Assembly: GCA_963978545.1 (NCBI GenBank)
Contig: OZ021722.1
Coordinates: 112,032,827-112,096,826, forward strand
DNA length: 64,000 bases
DNA from: Linyphia triangularis
Taxonomy: Eukaryota > Arthropoda > Arachnida > Araneae > Linyphiidae
Direction of reading: 5' to 3'
Positions within the stretch are counted from its first letter, which is position 1. Each line of letters starts with the position of its first letter. Shown in pieces: positions 33,222-45,907 of this stretch. Below the pieces are notes generated by a model. That model did no database searches. It saw only the letters and a program-made list of their open reading frames with translations, and was not told the origin of the DNA. A program made the position numbers and the translations under genes.

Positions 33222-34468
33222 TTACACTATCGACACCAAACCAATCATTGAGACAAGTTTTCGTGTTTTAACTGCCTCAAGTGGTTTTGTCAAAATATCT
33301 GCAATCATGAGTTCGGGTGCAAAACCTTCATCGTAATATTCTCCATATTTTTGAGAAAAACCTTGTGCCACATATCGTGCTTTATAGCGGCTAACATTTC
33401 CATGCTCATCGAGCTTCTTCTTGAACACCCATTTCCCGTTAATTGCTTGACAGCCTTCGGGAAGTTTTTCTAACTCCCATACATTATTAGAGCTTAGAGA
33501 TTGCATTTCTTCTTGCATAGCTCTCGTCCATTCATCCTTTTCTGGACGAGCCATTGCTTCTTCGTAGGTCATACGCTCATTTAAAGGAAGATTAAAAGTT
33601 GCAGACATGACATAATCATTAAACCTTTGTGGTTTCTTAAGTTTTTGACGATCTCTGAGCTGTTGTGTGTCATTTTCTTTCGAAGTGGTGAGTATATTCT
33701 CCGAATTGTCAGTTTCAGCTTCTTTCTCTTCAGAAAACATATCTGATACTGGCTCCATTGGGAAATATGGTGTTTTGTTTTCCTGTTTCTCAACCAATTC
33801 TTCATGGAAAATTACATCACGAGATCTAATCAGTTTTTCGGTTTCCTTGCACCATATTCAGTAACCATCATCATTGTTGTATCCTATTAAATTTCCTTTT
33901 ACGGCTTTTTTCACCATTTTCTTTCTATTTTGTTTGAGAATGTGAGCATAGCATGTACAGCCAATAATTCTTAAATGTTTTAGACTTGGTTTCTGACCAG
34001 TCCATAGTTCTTGCGGCGATTTTCCCTCAACTGTTGTTGGTCCAGCGCGATTTAAATATATGTTGCTGCTGTGTTGATCATTTCAGCCCATAATATTTGA
34101 GGTAATTTTTCGTGTGCATACATCATAGAACGTACTGCCTCAACAACTGTGTGATTCTCTCGCTCACAGCAACCATTTTGCTCGGGTGAGTAAGGCATTA
34201 TTAATCGCTGTTTAATTCCATGTTCTTGTAAAATTTTCCTCGCTAATTCATTATCCAATTCGCCTCCATTATCACTTAAAAACTCTTGAATTACATGACT
34301 AGCTACTTTTAGCTGTTAGTTAAAACTACATACTTTAACTTCATGTAACTGTGTGCTATTGATCTTTGCATTGAAGATTTCAATGATATTGTTACTCCAC
34401 AAAAATAAACTAAATAAGCAGTTTTTAAATACCTGTTATTGAGGTTAGTCCTCCAATTACTATCCAAT
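33222..34468 (-). pseudogene. Rearranged Ty1/copia pol relic, unit 1
   Basis: On the minus strand there are three pieces. First is the RNase H 5' part (34468-34315), belonging to the older relic. Second is the integrase core C-terminal half (34314 to about 34065: FLSDNGGE, then MPYSPEQNGCCERENHT, then WAEMINTA). Third is a frame-shifted continuation through the integrase C-terminal region (GPTTVEGKSPQELWTG) into the reverse transcriptase N-terminus (EWTRAMQEEMQSL, KWVFKKKLDEHG, RYKARYVAQGF). There FAPE is fused directly to MIADILTKPL, the RNase H end, so the catalytic reverse transcriptase and most of RNase H are deleted. A TGA lies near 33857. It is inactive. Confidence 0.85.
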
Positions 34469-35178
34469 TTATTAACCTTTCCATGTTCCAGGCTAACTTT
34501 CTCATTAATAACATAGTAAAGTTTTCTTATATAAATGTATTTGTTAATATATCAAACTTCCAAAAGTAATTTTCATGGCTTATCTCTAGAGTCATCTATT
34601 CTGTTATAAGTTATAAATAAATTAATAATAAGATTAATTTTCCAACAACAATTAATTTAATGCATTTGTAATAAAGTGTTCCATACAATGGAAAATAATG
34701 TTAAAAATTTCATTATTTTTTCTTTTTTAAAAAAAATTCTAAAATGTATGAAACTGAACAAAGCATCATTGTCCTGACATATTGCATTGTACTCAATATT
34801 TTAACAACAGAAGACAGCTGCATTCTATTTTTGTGCCTATTCCGAGAACTTTTATTTCTTTAGTAAGCTGTGTGACTAATTATTCTCAGTTGGCACAATT
34901 GTTTTGGGAATTTTGAAATTCTGTTTCATTACAGTTATGTTTAATTCACATCATTTTCCTGGCATTTACAAAAAAATACTAAGTATGTAAGGAAAAAAAT
35001 ATCTTTGAGAAAATATGTACATTGACTTTACATATTTTAAATGGAATGTGCCAGCTTCTAATTACATTAATTTCGTCATTGCCCTAGCATAAAACGAACA
35101 CGTTAATAGCAAACCAGAATAATGAAGCTTGTTATTTATTCAAAATATAATTAAAATTGATGTAATTTTAACAGTACC

Positions 35179-35574
35179 CATTGTCGCCACAGAACCTGGA
35201 AACTTTCTGATTCTGAAAAATGTGAAGGGAATATCGGGGAGTTTTGGGAAAATTGTGAAAATCAGGGAATTTTTCTATTGTTTTGAAGGTACTTTTCCCC
35301 GTTCATCTGTATTTTGGAGCCATTTTCCTGGAGAATTGTGGCAATCGTTAAAAGTTTCATGTTACAGTATCATTCAAACTTTTCAATGCTGCCAAAGCTA
35401 TTTAAAATAAATGGCATATTTTCTCCTTTGGCATAAATGTTCTATTTGATCTACACATCTGAAAAAGTAGAGAATTTGGGAGAAAAAAAAGTTTTCCGTA
35501 ACATCAGGGAATTTTTTAGAAATCTGACACGGAATTATCAGGGAACTTTTTTCCTGAATTTTGTGGTCACCTTG
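35179..35574 (+). mobile_element. CAGGGTGGCCAC-type element, unit 2
   Basis: Same position as in the other units. The 93-codon frame over its left part (35129-35410) recurs only because the repeat recurs and is not a gene. Confidence 0.6.
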
Positions 35575-36165
35575 AGCACCCCACTACTATTCTTTTGTAA
35601 TTAAATTTTTTTTTAGTCATTTTAATTATTAAGCGCCGTTGTATTAAAATAGTGATTTTTTAAAATTATTTTTTCATACTCACAATTAACAAATTTTTAC
35701 AAAAAAAGAAAATGAATTTGTGTGTAGAAAAACTCTTTTAATTAAAAGCCTAGAAAACTACTCATACTGGGTACAACAAAAAAAAATTGTGTCTAACAGT
35801 AACTTTCTTACATTGGTATAAAAATGTAGTTTCCCTCATTCTCAAATTTTAAATAATTTTGTTATAAAAATGACCTTTTTAGATGAGATTTATAGACCGG
35901 AGTAGCTAATTTTATATGCCACCACGTGAGAAAATACTTTTTCTAACTCAGTAAATAGTTTTATTTGTGCTAACACACTCGTCAAATAAGCCATTTACCT
36001 TGTTTGAAAAAGTACTTCTCTATCAATTAGTTGCATCAATAACTATTTCTGTAATCATTTAAATTTATGTATTGTAAAATTTCATTTTCAGCTATTTATT
36101 GATTTCATAAGTGAAATGAAGCATTAGCCTTTTTCTCATAAATAATTATTCTCTTGATCTTTTAG

Positions 36166-36304
36166 GACTTTGGTTCTATATTTAGTTCTTTACTATCTGG
36201 AATTTAAGCTGAACCTCCAAAGAACATGACTGTCAATGATGGTTTAGGATTGCGTTTGAAGATGTTCGGAAAGAATCTCTTAATGAGTTAAGTGGTGGAC
36301 AGAG
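36166..36304 (+). pseudogene. SMC2: SMC2 pseudo-exon, unit 2
   Basis: 139 bp with both splice motifs kept, the shared TAA, the shared frameshift, and LSGGQR. Confidence 0.75.
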
Positions 36305-36396
36305 GTAAGATTAATGCTCTTAGTTTGAAATTTGATTTAAATACAAGGGGTCCAACAATGGGAAGAATTAAAATAGAAATCATTAATTGTAGAAAC

Positions 36397-36645
36397 TGTT
36401 AGTGTTTTACTATTAGATAAGATTAGCAGAGTGACTTTAAATGGAAGTTTAATTTATTACAAAAAGATCACAGCAGAATATGGAAGTTAACATTTTAGGT
36501 GGATGGTTAAACCGTTACAACATCTTTTAAACTAATTTTTACCGTTATAGAATTTCGTGTGATATTGCCAACTCAAAGATACAAATGTATTCAATAAATA
36601 TCTGTCGTTGCCATATATATACACCAACATCCCCTCGCAACGACA
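36397..36645 (-). repeat. Copia LTR, unit 2
   Basis: 249 bp, same ends as in unit 1; single LTR. Confidence 0.75.
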
Positions 36646-36684
36646 GAATACTAGACAATAAACAATACATGCAGAATATAATAT

Positions 36685-37931
36685 TTACACTATCGACACC
36701 AAACCAATCATTGAGACAAGTTTTCGTGTTTTAACTGCCTCAAGTGGTTTTGTCAAAATATCTGCAATCATGAGTTCGGGTGCAAAACCTTCATCGTAAT
36801 ATTCTCCATATTTTTGAGAAAAACCTTGTGCCACATATCGTGCTTTATAGCGGCTAACATTTCCATGCTCATCGAGCTTCTTCTTGAACATCCATTTCCC
36901 GTTAATTGCTTGACAGCCTTCGGGAAGTTTTTCTAACTCCCATACATTATTAGAGCTTAGAGATTGCATTTCTTCTTGCATAGCTCTCGTCCATTCATCC
37001 TTTTCTGGACGAGCCATTGCTTCTTCGTAGGTCATACGCTCATTTAAAGGAAGATTAAAAGTTGCAGACATGACATAATCATTAAACCTTTGTGGTTTCT
37101 TAAGTTTTTGACGATCTCTGAGCTGTTGTGTGTCATTTTCTTTCGAAATGGTGGGTATATTCTCCGAATTGTCAGTTTCAGCTTCTTTCTCTTCAGTAAA
37201 CATATCTGATACTGGCTCCATTGGGAAATATGGTGTTTTGTTTTCCTGTTTCTCAACCAATTCTTCATGGAAAATTACATCACGAGATCTAATCAGTTTT
37301 TCGGTTTCCTTGCACCATATTCAGTAACCATCATCATTGTTGTATCCTATTAAATTTCCTTTTACGGCTTTTTTCACCATTTTCTTTCTATTTTGTTTGA
37401 GAATGTGAGCATAGCATGTACAGCCAATAATTCTTAAATGTTTTAGACTTGGTTTCTGACCAGTCCATAGTTCTTGCGGCGATTTTCCCTCAACTGTTGT
37501 TGGTCCAGCGCGATTTAAATATATGTTGCTGCTGTGTTGATCATTTCAGCCCATAATATTTGAGGTAATTTTTCGTGTGCATACATCATAGAACGTACTG
37601 CCTCAACAACTGTGTGATTCTCTCGCTCACAGCAACCATTTTGCTCAGGTGAGTGAGGCATTATTAATCGCTGTTTAATTCCATGTTCTTGTAAAATTTT
37701 CCTCGCTAATTCATTATCCAATTCGCCTCCATTATCACTTAAAAACTCTTGAATTACATGACTAGCTACTTTTAGCTGTTAGTTAAAACTACATACTTTA
37801 ACTTCATGTAACTGTGTGCTATTGATCTTTGCATTGAAGATTTCAATGATATTGTTACTCCACAAAAATAAACTAAATAAGCAGTTTTTAAATACCTGTT
37901 ATTGAGGTTAGTCCTCCAATTACTATCCAAT
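36685..37931 (-). pseudogene. Rearranged Ty1/copia pol relic, unit 2
   Basis: Same three-part structure as unit 1. It is distinguished by Met for Val in KWMFKK and Thr for Ser in the acidic linker (MFTEEKEAE). Confidence 0.85.
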
Positions 37932-38649
37932 TTATTAACTTTTCCATGTTCCAGGCTAACTTTCTCATTAATAACATAGTAAAGTTTTCTTATATAAATG
38001 TATTTGTTAATATATCAAACTTCCAAAAGTAATTTTCATGGCTTATCTCTAGAGTCATCTATTCTGTTATAAGTTATAAATAAATTAATAATAAGATTAA
38101 TTTTCCAACAACAATTAATTTAATGCATTTGTAATAAAGTGTTCTATACAATGGAAAATAATGTTAAAAATTTCATTATTTTTTCTTTTTTAAAAAAATT
38201 TCTAAAATGTATGAAACTGAACAAAGCATCATTGTCCTGACATATTGCATTGTACTCAATATTTTAACTACAGAAGGCAGCTGCATTCTACATTCTATTT
38301 ATGTGCCTATTCCGAGAACTTTTATTTCTTTAGTAAGCTGTGTGACTAATTATTCTTAGTTGGCAAAATTGTTTTGGGAAATTTGAAGTTCTGTTTCATT
38401 ACATTTATGTTTAATTTACGTCATTTTCCTGGCATCTACAAAAAAATACTAGGTATATAGGGGATAAAAATATCTTTTCAAAAATATGTACATTGACTTT
38501 AGATTTTTTAAATAGAATGTGCCAGCTTCTAATTACATTAATTTCGTCATTGCCCTAGCATAAAAAGAACACGATAATAGCAAACCAGAATAATGAAGCT
38601 TGTTATTTATTCAAAATATAATTAAAATTGATGTAATTTTAACAGTACC

Positions 38650-39046
38650 CATTGTCGCCACGGAACCTGGAAACTTTCTGATTCTGAAAAAAGTGAAGGG
38701 AATATCGGGGAGTTTTGGGAAAATTGTGAAAATCAGGGAATTTTTCTATTGTTTTGAAGGTACTTTTCCCCGTTCATCTGTATTTTGGAGCCATTTTCCT
38801 GGAGAATTGTGGCAATCTTTAAAAGTTTCATGTTACGGTATCATTCAAACTTTTCAATGCTGCCAAAGCTATTTAAAATAAATGGCATATTTTCTCCTTT
38901 GGCATAAATGTTCTATTTGATCTACACATCTGAAAAAGTAGAGAATTTTGGAGAAAAAAAAAGTTTTCCGTAACATCAGGGAATTTTTTAGAAATCGGAC
39001 ACGGAATTATCAGGGAACTTTTTTCCTGAATTTTGTGGTCACCTTG
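38650..39046 (+). mobile_element. CAGGGTGGCCAC-type element, unit 3
   Basis: As in unit 2, with aatcggacacgg in place of aatctgacacgg. Confidence 0.6.
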
Positions 39047-39639
39047 AGTACCCCACTACTATTCTTTTGTAATTAAATTTTTTTTTTAGTCATTTTAATT
39101 ATTAAGCGCCGTTGTATTAAAATAGTGATTTTTTAAAATTATTTTTTCATACTCACAATTAACAAATTTTTACAAAAAAAGAAAATGAATTTGTGTGTAG
39201 AAAAACTCTTTTAATTAAAAGCCTAGAAAACTACTCATACTGGGTACAACAAAAAAAAAATTGAGTCTAACAGTAACTTTCTTACACTGGTATAAAAATG
39301 TAGTTTCCCTCATTCTCAAATTTTAAATAATTTTGTTATAAAAATGACCTTTTTAGATGAGATTTATAGACCGGAGTAGCTAATTTTATATGCCACCACG
39401 TGAGAAAATACTTTTTCTAACTCAGTAAATAGTTTTATTTGTGCTAACACACTCGTCAAATAAGCCATTTACCTTGTTTGAAAAAGTACTTCTCTATCAA
39501 TTAGTTGCATAAATAACTATTTCTGTAATCATTTAAATTTATGTATTGTAAAATTTCATTTTCAGCTATTTATTGATTTCATAAGTGAAATGAAGCATTA
39601 GCCTTTTTCTCATAAATAATTATTCTCTTGATCTTTTAG

Positions 39640-39778
39640 GACTTTGGTTCTATATTTAGTTCTTTACTATCTGGAATTTAAGCTGAACCTCCAAAGAACA
39701 TGACTGTCAATGATGGTTTAGGATTGCGTTTGAAGATGTTCGGAAAGAATCTCTTAATGAGTTAAGTGGTGGACAGAG
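39640..39778 (+). pseudogene. SMC2: SMC2 pseudo-exon, unit 3
   Basis: 139 bp, identical by eye to unit 2. Its last 17 bases are duplicated again at 40276. Confidence 0.75.
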
Positions 39779-40275
39779 GTAAGATTAATGCTCTTAGTTT
39801 GAAATTTGATTTAAATACAAGGGGTCCAACAATGGGAAGAATTAAAATAGAAATCATTAATTGTAGAAACTGTTAGTGTTTTACTATTAGATAAGATTAG
39901 CAGAGTGACTTTAAATGGAAGTTTAATTTATTACAAAAAGATCACAGCAGAATATGGAAGTTAACATTTTAGGTGGATGGTTAAACCGTTACAACATCTT
40001 TTAAACTAATTTTTACCGTTATAGAATTTCGTGTGATATTGCCAACTCAAAGATACAAATGTATTCAATAAATATCTGTCGTTGCCATATATATACACCA
40101 ACATCCCCTCGCAACGACAGAATACTAGACAATAAACAATACATGCAGAATATAATATTTACACTATCGACACCAAACCAATCATTGAGACAAGTTTTCG
40201 TGTTTTAACTGCCTCAAGTGGTTTTGTCAAAATATCTGCAATCATGAGTTCGGGTGCAAAACCTTAGTGGTGGAC
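39762..40275 (+). repeat. First copy of 514-bp internal duplication, unit 3
   Basis: It holds the exon 3' end, intron start, LTR (39871-40119) and the copia RNase H end truncated at gcaaaacctt. A junction filler agtggtggac follows, and then the second copy starts at ttaagtggtggacag (40276). Confidence 0.9.
39871..40119 (-). repeat. Copia LTR, unit 3, first copy
   Basis: 249 bp; the duplicate lies 514 bp downstream. Confidence 0.75.
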
Positions 40276-40384
40276 TTAAGTGGTGGACAGAGGTTAGATT
40301 AATGCTCTTAGTTTGAAATTTGATTTAAATACAAGGGGTCCAACAATGGGAAGAATTAAAATAGAAATCATTAATTGTAGAAAC

Positions 40385-40633
40385 TGTTAGTGTTTTACTA
40401 TTAGATAAGATTAGCAGAGTGACTTTAAATGGAAGTTTAATTTATTACAAAAAGATCACAGCAGAATATGGAAGTTAACATTTTAGGTGGATGGTTAAAC
40501 CGTTACAACATCTTTTAAACTAATTTTTACCGTTATAGAATTTCGTGTGATATTGCCAACTCAAAGATACAAATGTATTCAATAAATATCTGTCGTTGCC
40601 ATATATATACACCAACATCCCCTCGCAACGACA
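40385..40633 (-). repeat. Copia LTR, unit 3, second copy
   Basis: 249 bp. It is a segmental duplicate, so the pair must not be read as the two LTRs of one element. Confidence 0.75.
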
Positions 40634-40672
40634 GAATACTAGACAATAAACAATACATGCAGAATATAATAT

Positions 40673-41919
40673 TTACACTATCGACACCAAACCAATCATT
40701 GAGACAAGTTTTCGTGTTTTAACTGCCTCAAGTGGTTTTGTCAAAATATCTGCAATCATGAGTTCGGGTGCAAAACCTTCATCGTAATATTCTCCATATT
40801 TTTGAGAAAAACCTTGTGCCACATATCGTGCTTTATAGCGGCTAACATTTCCATGCTCATCGAGCTTCTTCTTGAACATCCATTTCCCGTTAATTGCTTG
40901 ACAGCCTTCGGGAAGTTTTTCTAACTCCCATACATTATTAGAGCTTAGAGATTGCATTTCTTCTTGCATAGCTCTCGTCCATTCATCCTTTTCTGGACGA
41001 GCCATTGCTTCTTCGTAGGTCATACGCTCATTTAAAGGAAGATTAAAAGTTGCAGACATGACATAATCATTAAACCTTTGTGGTTTCTTAAGTTTTTGAC
41101 GATCTCTGAGCTGTTGTGTGTCATTTTCTTTCGAAATGGTGGGTATATTCTCCGAATTGTCAGTTTCAGCTTCTTTCTCTTCAGAAAACATATCTGATAC
41201 TGGCTCCATTGGGAAATATGGTGTTTTGTTTTCCTGTTTCTCAACCAATTCTTCATGGAAAATTACATCACGAGATCTAATCAGTTTTTCGGTTTCCTTG
41301 CACCATATTCAGTAACCATCATCATTGTTGTATCCTATTAAATTTCCTTTTATGGCTTTTTTCACCATTTTCTTTCTATTTTGTTTGAGAATGTGAGCAT
41401 AGCATGTACAGCCAATAATTCTTAAATGTTTTAGACTTGGTTTCTGACCAGTCCATAGTTCTTGCGGCGATTTTCCCTCAACTGTTGTTGGTCCAGCGCG
41501 ATTTAAATATATGTTGCTGCTGTGTTGATCATTTCAGCCCATAATATTTGAGGTAATTTTTCGTGTGCATACATCATAGAACGTACTGCCTCAACAACTG
41601 TGTGATTCTCTCGCTCACAGCAACCATTTTGCTCGGGTGAGTGAGGCATTATTAATCGCTGTTTAATTCCATGTTCTTGTAAAATTTTCCTCGCTAATTC
41701 ATTATCCAATTCGCCTCCATTATCACTTAAAAACTCTTGAATTACATGACTAGCTACTTTTAGCTGTTAGTTAAAACTACATACTTTAACTTCATGTAAC
41801 TGTGTGCTATTGATCTTTGCATTGAAGATTTCAATGATATTGTTACTCCACAAAAATAAACTAAATAAGCAGTTTTTAAATACCTGTTATTGAGGTTAGT
41901 CCTCCAATTACTATCCAAT
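40673..41919 (-). pseudogene. Rearranged Ty1/copia pol relic, unit 3
   Basis: Same breaks as unit 1, with KWMFKK and PTISKEND in the linker. Confidence 0.85.
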
Positions 41920-42637
41920 TTATTAACTTTTCCATGTTCCAGGCTAACTTTCTCATTAATAACATAGTAAAGTTTTCTTATATAAATGTATTTGTTAATA
42001 TATCAAACTTCCAAAAGTAATTTTCATGGCTTATCTCTAGAGTCATCTATTCTGTTATAAGTTATAAATAAATTAATAATAAGATTAATTTTCCAACAAC
42101 AATTAATTTAATGCATTTGTAATAAAGTGTTCTATACAATGGAAAATAATGTTAAAAATTTCATTATTTTTTCTTTTTTAAAAAAATTTCTAAAATGTAT
42201 GAAACTGAACAAAGCATCATTGTCCTGACATATTGCATTGTACTCAATATTTTAACTACAGAAGGCAGCTGCATTCTACATTCTATTTATGTGCCTATTC
42301 CGAGAACTTTTATTTCTTTAGTAAGCTGTGTGACTAATTATTCTTAGTTGGCAAAATTGTTTTGGGAAATTTGAAGTTCTGTTTCATTACATTTATGTTT
42401 AATTTACGTCATTTTCCTGGCATCTACAAAAAAATACTAGGTATATAGGGGATAAAAATATCTTTTCAAAAATATGTACATTGACTTTAGATTTTTTAAA
42501 TAGAATGTGCCAGCTTCTAATTACATTAATTTCGTCATTGCCCTAGCATAAAAAGAACACGATAATAGCAAACCAGAATAATGAAGCTTGTTATTTATTC
42601 AAAATATAATTAAAATTGATGTAATTTTAACAGTACC

Positions 42638-43034
42638 CATTGTCGCCACGGAACCTGGAAACTTTCTGATTCTGAAAAAAGTGAAGGGAATATCGGGGAG
42701 TTTTGGGAAAATTGTGAAAATCAGGGAATTTTTCTATTGTTTTGAAGGTACTTTTCCCCGTTCATCTGTATTTTGGAGCCATTTTCCTGGAGAATTGTGG
42801 CAATCTTTAAAAGTTTCATGTTACGGTATCATTCAAACTTTTCAATGCTGCCAAAGCTATTTAAAATAAATGGCATATTTTCTCCTTTGGCATAAATGTT
42901 CTATTTGATCTACACATCTGAAAAAGTAGAGAATTTTGGAGAAAAAAAAAGTTTTCCGTAACATCAGGGAATTTTTTAGAAATCGGACACGGAATTATCA
43001 GGGAACTTTTTTCCTGAATTTTGTGGTCACCTTG
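42638..43034 (+). mobile_element. CAGGGTGGCCAC-type element, unit 4
   Basis: Matches unit 3 at 3988-bp offset. Confidence 0.6.
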
Positions 43035-43627
43035 AGTACCCCACTACTATTCTTTTGTAATTAAATTTTTTTTTTAGTCATTTTAATTATTAAGCGCCGT
43101 TGTATTAAAATAGTGATTTTTTAAAATTATTTTTTCATACTCACAATTAACAAATTTTTACAAAAAAAGAAAATGAATTTGTGTGTAGAAAAACTCTTTT
43201 AATTAAAAGCCTAGAAAACTACTCATACTGGGTACAACAAAAAAAAAATTGAGTCTAACAGTAACTTTCTTACACTGGTATAAAAATGTAGTTTCCCTCA
43301 TTCTCAAATTTTAAATAATTTTGTTATAAAAATGACCTTTTTAGATGAGATTTATAAACCGGAGTAGCTAATTTTATATGCCACCACGTGAGAAAATACT
43401 TTTTCTAACTCAGTAAATAGTTTTATTTGTGCTAACACACTCGTCAAATAAGCCATTTACCTTGTTTGAAAAAGTACTTCTCTATCAATTAGTTGCATAA
43501 ATAACTATTTCTGTAATCATTTAAATTTATGTATTGTAAAATTTCATTTTCAGCTATTTATTGATTTCATAAGTGAAATGAAGCATTAGCCTTTTTCTCA
43601 TAAATAATTATTCTCTTGATCTTTTAG

Positions 43628-43766
43628 GACTTTGGTTCTATATTTAGTTCTTTACTATCTGGAATTTAAGCTGAACCTCCAAAGAACATGACTGTCAATG
43701 ATGGTTTAGGATTGCGTTTGAAGATGTTCGGAAAGAATCTCTTAATGAGTTAAGTGGTGGACAGAG
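43628..43766 (+). pseudogene. SMC2: SMC2 pseudo-exon, unit 4
   Basis: 139 bp, as unit 3. Confidence 0.75.
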
Positions 43767-44263
43767 GTAAGATTAATGCTCTTAGTTTGAAATTTGATTT
43801 AAATACAAGGGGTCCAACAATGGGAAGAATTAAAATAGAAATCATTAATTGTAGAAACTGTTAGTGTTTTACTATTAGATAAGATTAGCAGAGTGACTTT
43901 AAATGGAAGTTTAATTTATTACAAAAAGATCACAGCAGAATATGGAAGTTAACATTTTAGGTGGATGGTTAAACCGTTACAACATCTTTTAAACTAATTT
44001 TTACCGTTATAGAATTTCGTGTGATATTGCCAACTCAAAGATACAAATGTATTCAATAAATATCTGTCGTTGCCATATATATACACCAACATCCCCTCGC
44101 AACGACAGAATACTAGACAATAAACAATACATGCAGAATATAATATTTACACTATCGACACCAAACCAATCATTGAGACAAGTTTTCGTGTTTTAACTGC
44201 CTCAAGTGGTTTTGTCAAAATATCTGCAATCATGAGTTCGGGTGCAAAACCTTAGTGGTGGAC
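43750..44263 (+). repeat. First copy of 514-bp internal duplication, unit 4
   Basis: Same junction filler as unit 3, so the 514-bp duplication arose once and was then copied with the unit. Confidence 0.9.
43859..44107 (-). repeat. Copia LTR, unit 4, first copy
   Basis: 249 bp. Confidence 0.75.
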
Positions 44264-44372
44264 TTAAGTGGTGGACAGAGGTTAGATTAATGCTCTTAGT
44301 TTGAAATTTGATTTAAATACAAGGGGTCCAACAATGGGAAGAATTAAAATAGAAATCATTAATTGTAGAAAC

Positions 44373-44621
44373 TGTTAGTGTTTTACTATTAGATAAGATT
44401 AGCAGAGTGACTTTAAATGGAAGTTTAATTTATTACAAAAAGATCACAGCAGAATATGGAAGTTAACATTTTAGGTGGATGGTTAAACCGTTACAACATC
44501 TTTTAAACTAATTTTTACCGTTATAGAATTTCGTGTGATATTGCCAACTCAAAGATACAAATGTATTCAATAAATATCTGTCGTTGCCATATATATACAC
44601 CAACATCCCCTCGCAACGACA
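44373..44621 (-). repeat. Copia LTR, unit 4, second copy
   Basis: 249 bp. Confidence 0.75.
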
Positions 44622-44660
44622 GAATACTAGACAATAAACAATACATGCAGAATATAATAT

Positions 44661-45907
44661 TTACACTATCGACACCAAACCAATCATTGAGACAAGTTTT
44701 CGTGTTTTAACTGCCTCAAGTGGTTTTGTCAAAATATCTGCAATCATGAGTTCGGGTGCAAAACCTTCATCGTAATATTCTCCATATTTTTGAGAAAAAC
44801 CTTGTGCCACATATCGTGCTTTATAGCGGCTAACATTTCCATGCTCATCGAGCTTCTTCTTGAACATCCATTTCCCGTTAATTGCTTGACAGCCTTCGGG
44901 AAGTTTTTCTAACTCCCATACATTATTAGAGCTTAGAGATTGCATTTCTTCTTGCATAGCTCTCGTCCATTCATCCTTTTCTGGACGAGCCATTGCTTCT
45001 TCGTAGGTCATACGCTCATTTAAAGGAAGATTAAAAGTTGCAGACATGACATAATCATTAAACCTTTGTGGTTTCTTAAGTTTTTGACGATCTCTGAGCT
45101 GTTGTGTGTCATTTTCTTTCGAAGTGGTGGGTATATTCTCCGAATTGTCAGTTTCAGCTTCTTTCTCTTCAGAAAACATATCTGATACTGGCTCCATTGG
45201 GAAATATGGTGTTTTGTTTTCCTGTTTCTCAACCAATTCTTCATGGAAAATTACATCACGAGATCTAATCAGTTTTTCGGTTTCCTTGCACCATATTCAG
45301 TAACCATCATCATTGTTGTATCCTATTAAATTTCCTTTTACGGCTTTTTTCACCATTTTCTTTCTATTTTGTTTGAGAATGTGAGCATAGCATGTACAGC
45401 CAATAATTCTTAAATGTTTTAGACTTGGTTTCTGACCAGTCCATAGTTCTTGCGGCGATTTTCCCTCAACTGTTGTTGGTCCAGCGCGATTTAAATATAT
45501 GTTGCTGCTGTGTTGATCATTTCAGCCCATAATATTTGAGGTAATTTTTCGTGTGCATACATCATAGAACGTACTGCCTCAACAACTGTGTGATTCTCTC
45601 GCTCACAGCAACCATTTTGCTCGGGTGAGTGAGGCATTATTAATCGCTGTTTAATTCCATGTTCTTGTAAAATTTTCCTCGCTAATTCATTATCGAATTC
45701 GCCTCCATTATCACTTAAAAACTCTTGAATTACATGACTAGCTACTTTTAGCTGTTAGTTAAAACTACATACTTTAACTTCATGTAACTGTGTGCTATTG
45801 ATCTTTGCATTGAAGATTTCAATGATATTGTTACTCCACAAAAATAAACTAAATAAGCAGTTTTTAAATACCTGTTATTGAGGTTAGTCCTCCAATTACT
45901 ATCCAAT
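44661..45907 (-). pseudogene. Rearranged Ty1/copia pol relic, unit 4
   Basis: PTTSKEND variant. GGEF replaces GGEL in the integrase because of the C-to-G change that makes the EcoRI site. Confidence 0.85.

Larger units (their letters stand above)
29665..34468 (+). repeat. Array unit 1 (4804 bp)
   Basis: Longest unit because of the insertion at 29953-31335. It also lacks the gtaagctgtgtgactaatta segment present in the other units after ttatttcttta. Confidence 0.88.
34469..37931 (+). repeat. Array unit 2 (3463 bp)
   Basis: Lacks the 514-bp internal duplication; 11 bp shorter than the last unit. Confidence 0.9.
37932..41919 (+). repeat. Array unit 3 (3988 bp, type 1)
   Basis: Type 1 diagnostic bases: G at 39369, A at 41136, T at 41353, and tatccaattc (no EcoRI site) near 41707. 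Confidence 0.9.
41920..45907 (+). repeat. Array unit 4 (3988 bp, type 2)
   Basis: Type 2 diagnostic bases: A at 43357, G at 45124, C at 45341, and an EcoRI site gaattc at 45695-45700. Confidence 0.9.

Noticed and set aside
33222..33797. 191-codon open frame, repeated seven times, as a functional gene
   Set aside because: It is the fused remnant of copia reverse transcriptase and RNase H ends without catalytic residues; it repeats only because the array repeats.
35129..35410. 93-codon frame repeated in array units
   Set aside because: It overlaps the non-coding CAGGG-type element and has no protein-like features; conservation follows from recent unit duplication.
39871..40633. Two LTRs 514 bp apart as a short full-length copia element
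   Set aside because: The spacing and filler show a segmental duplication. Both LTRs have the same flanks and lie on the same side of the relic.
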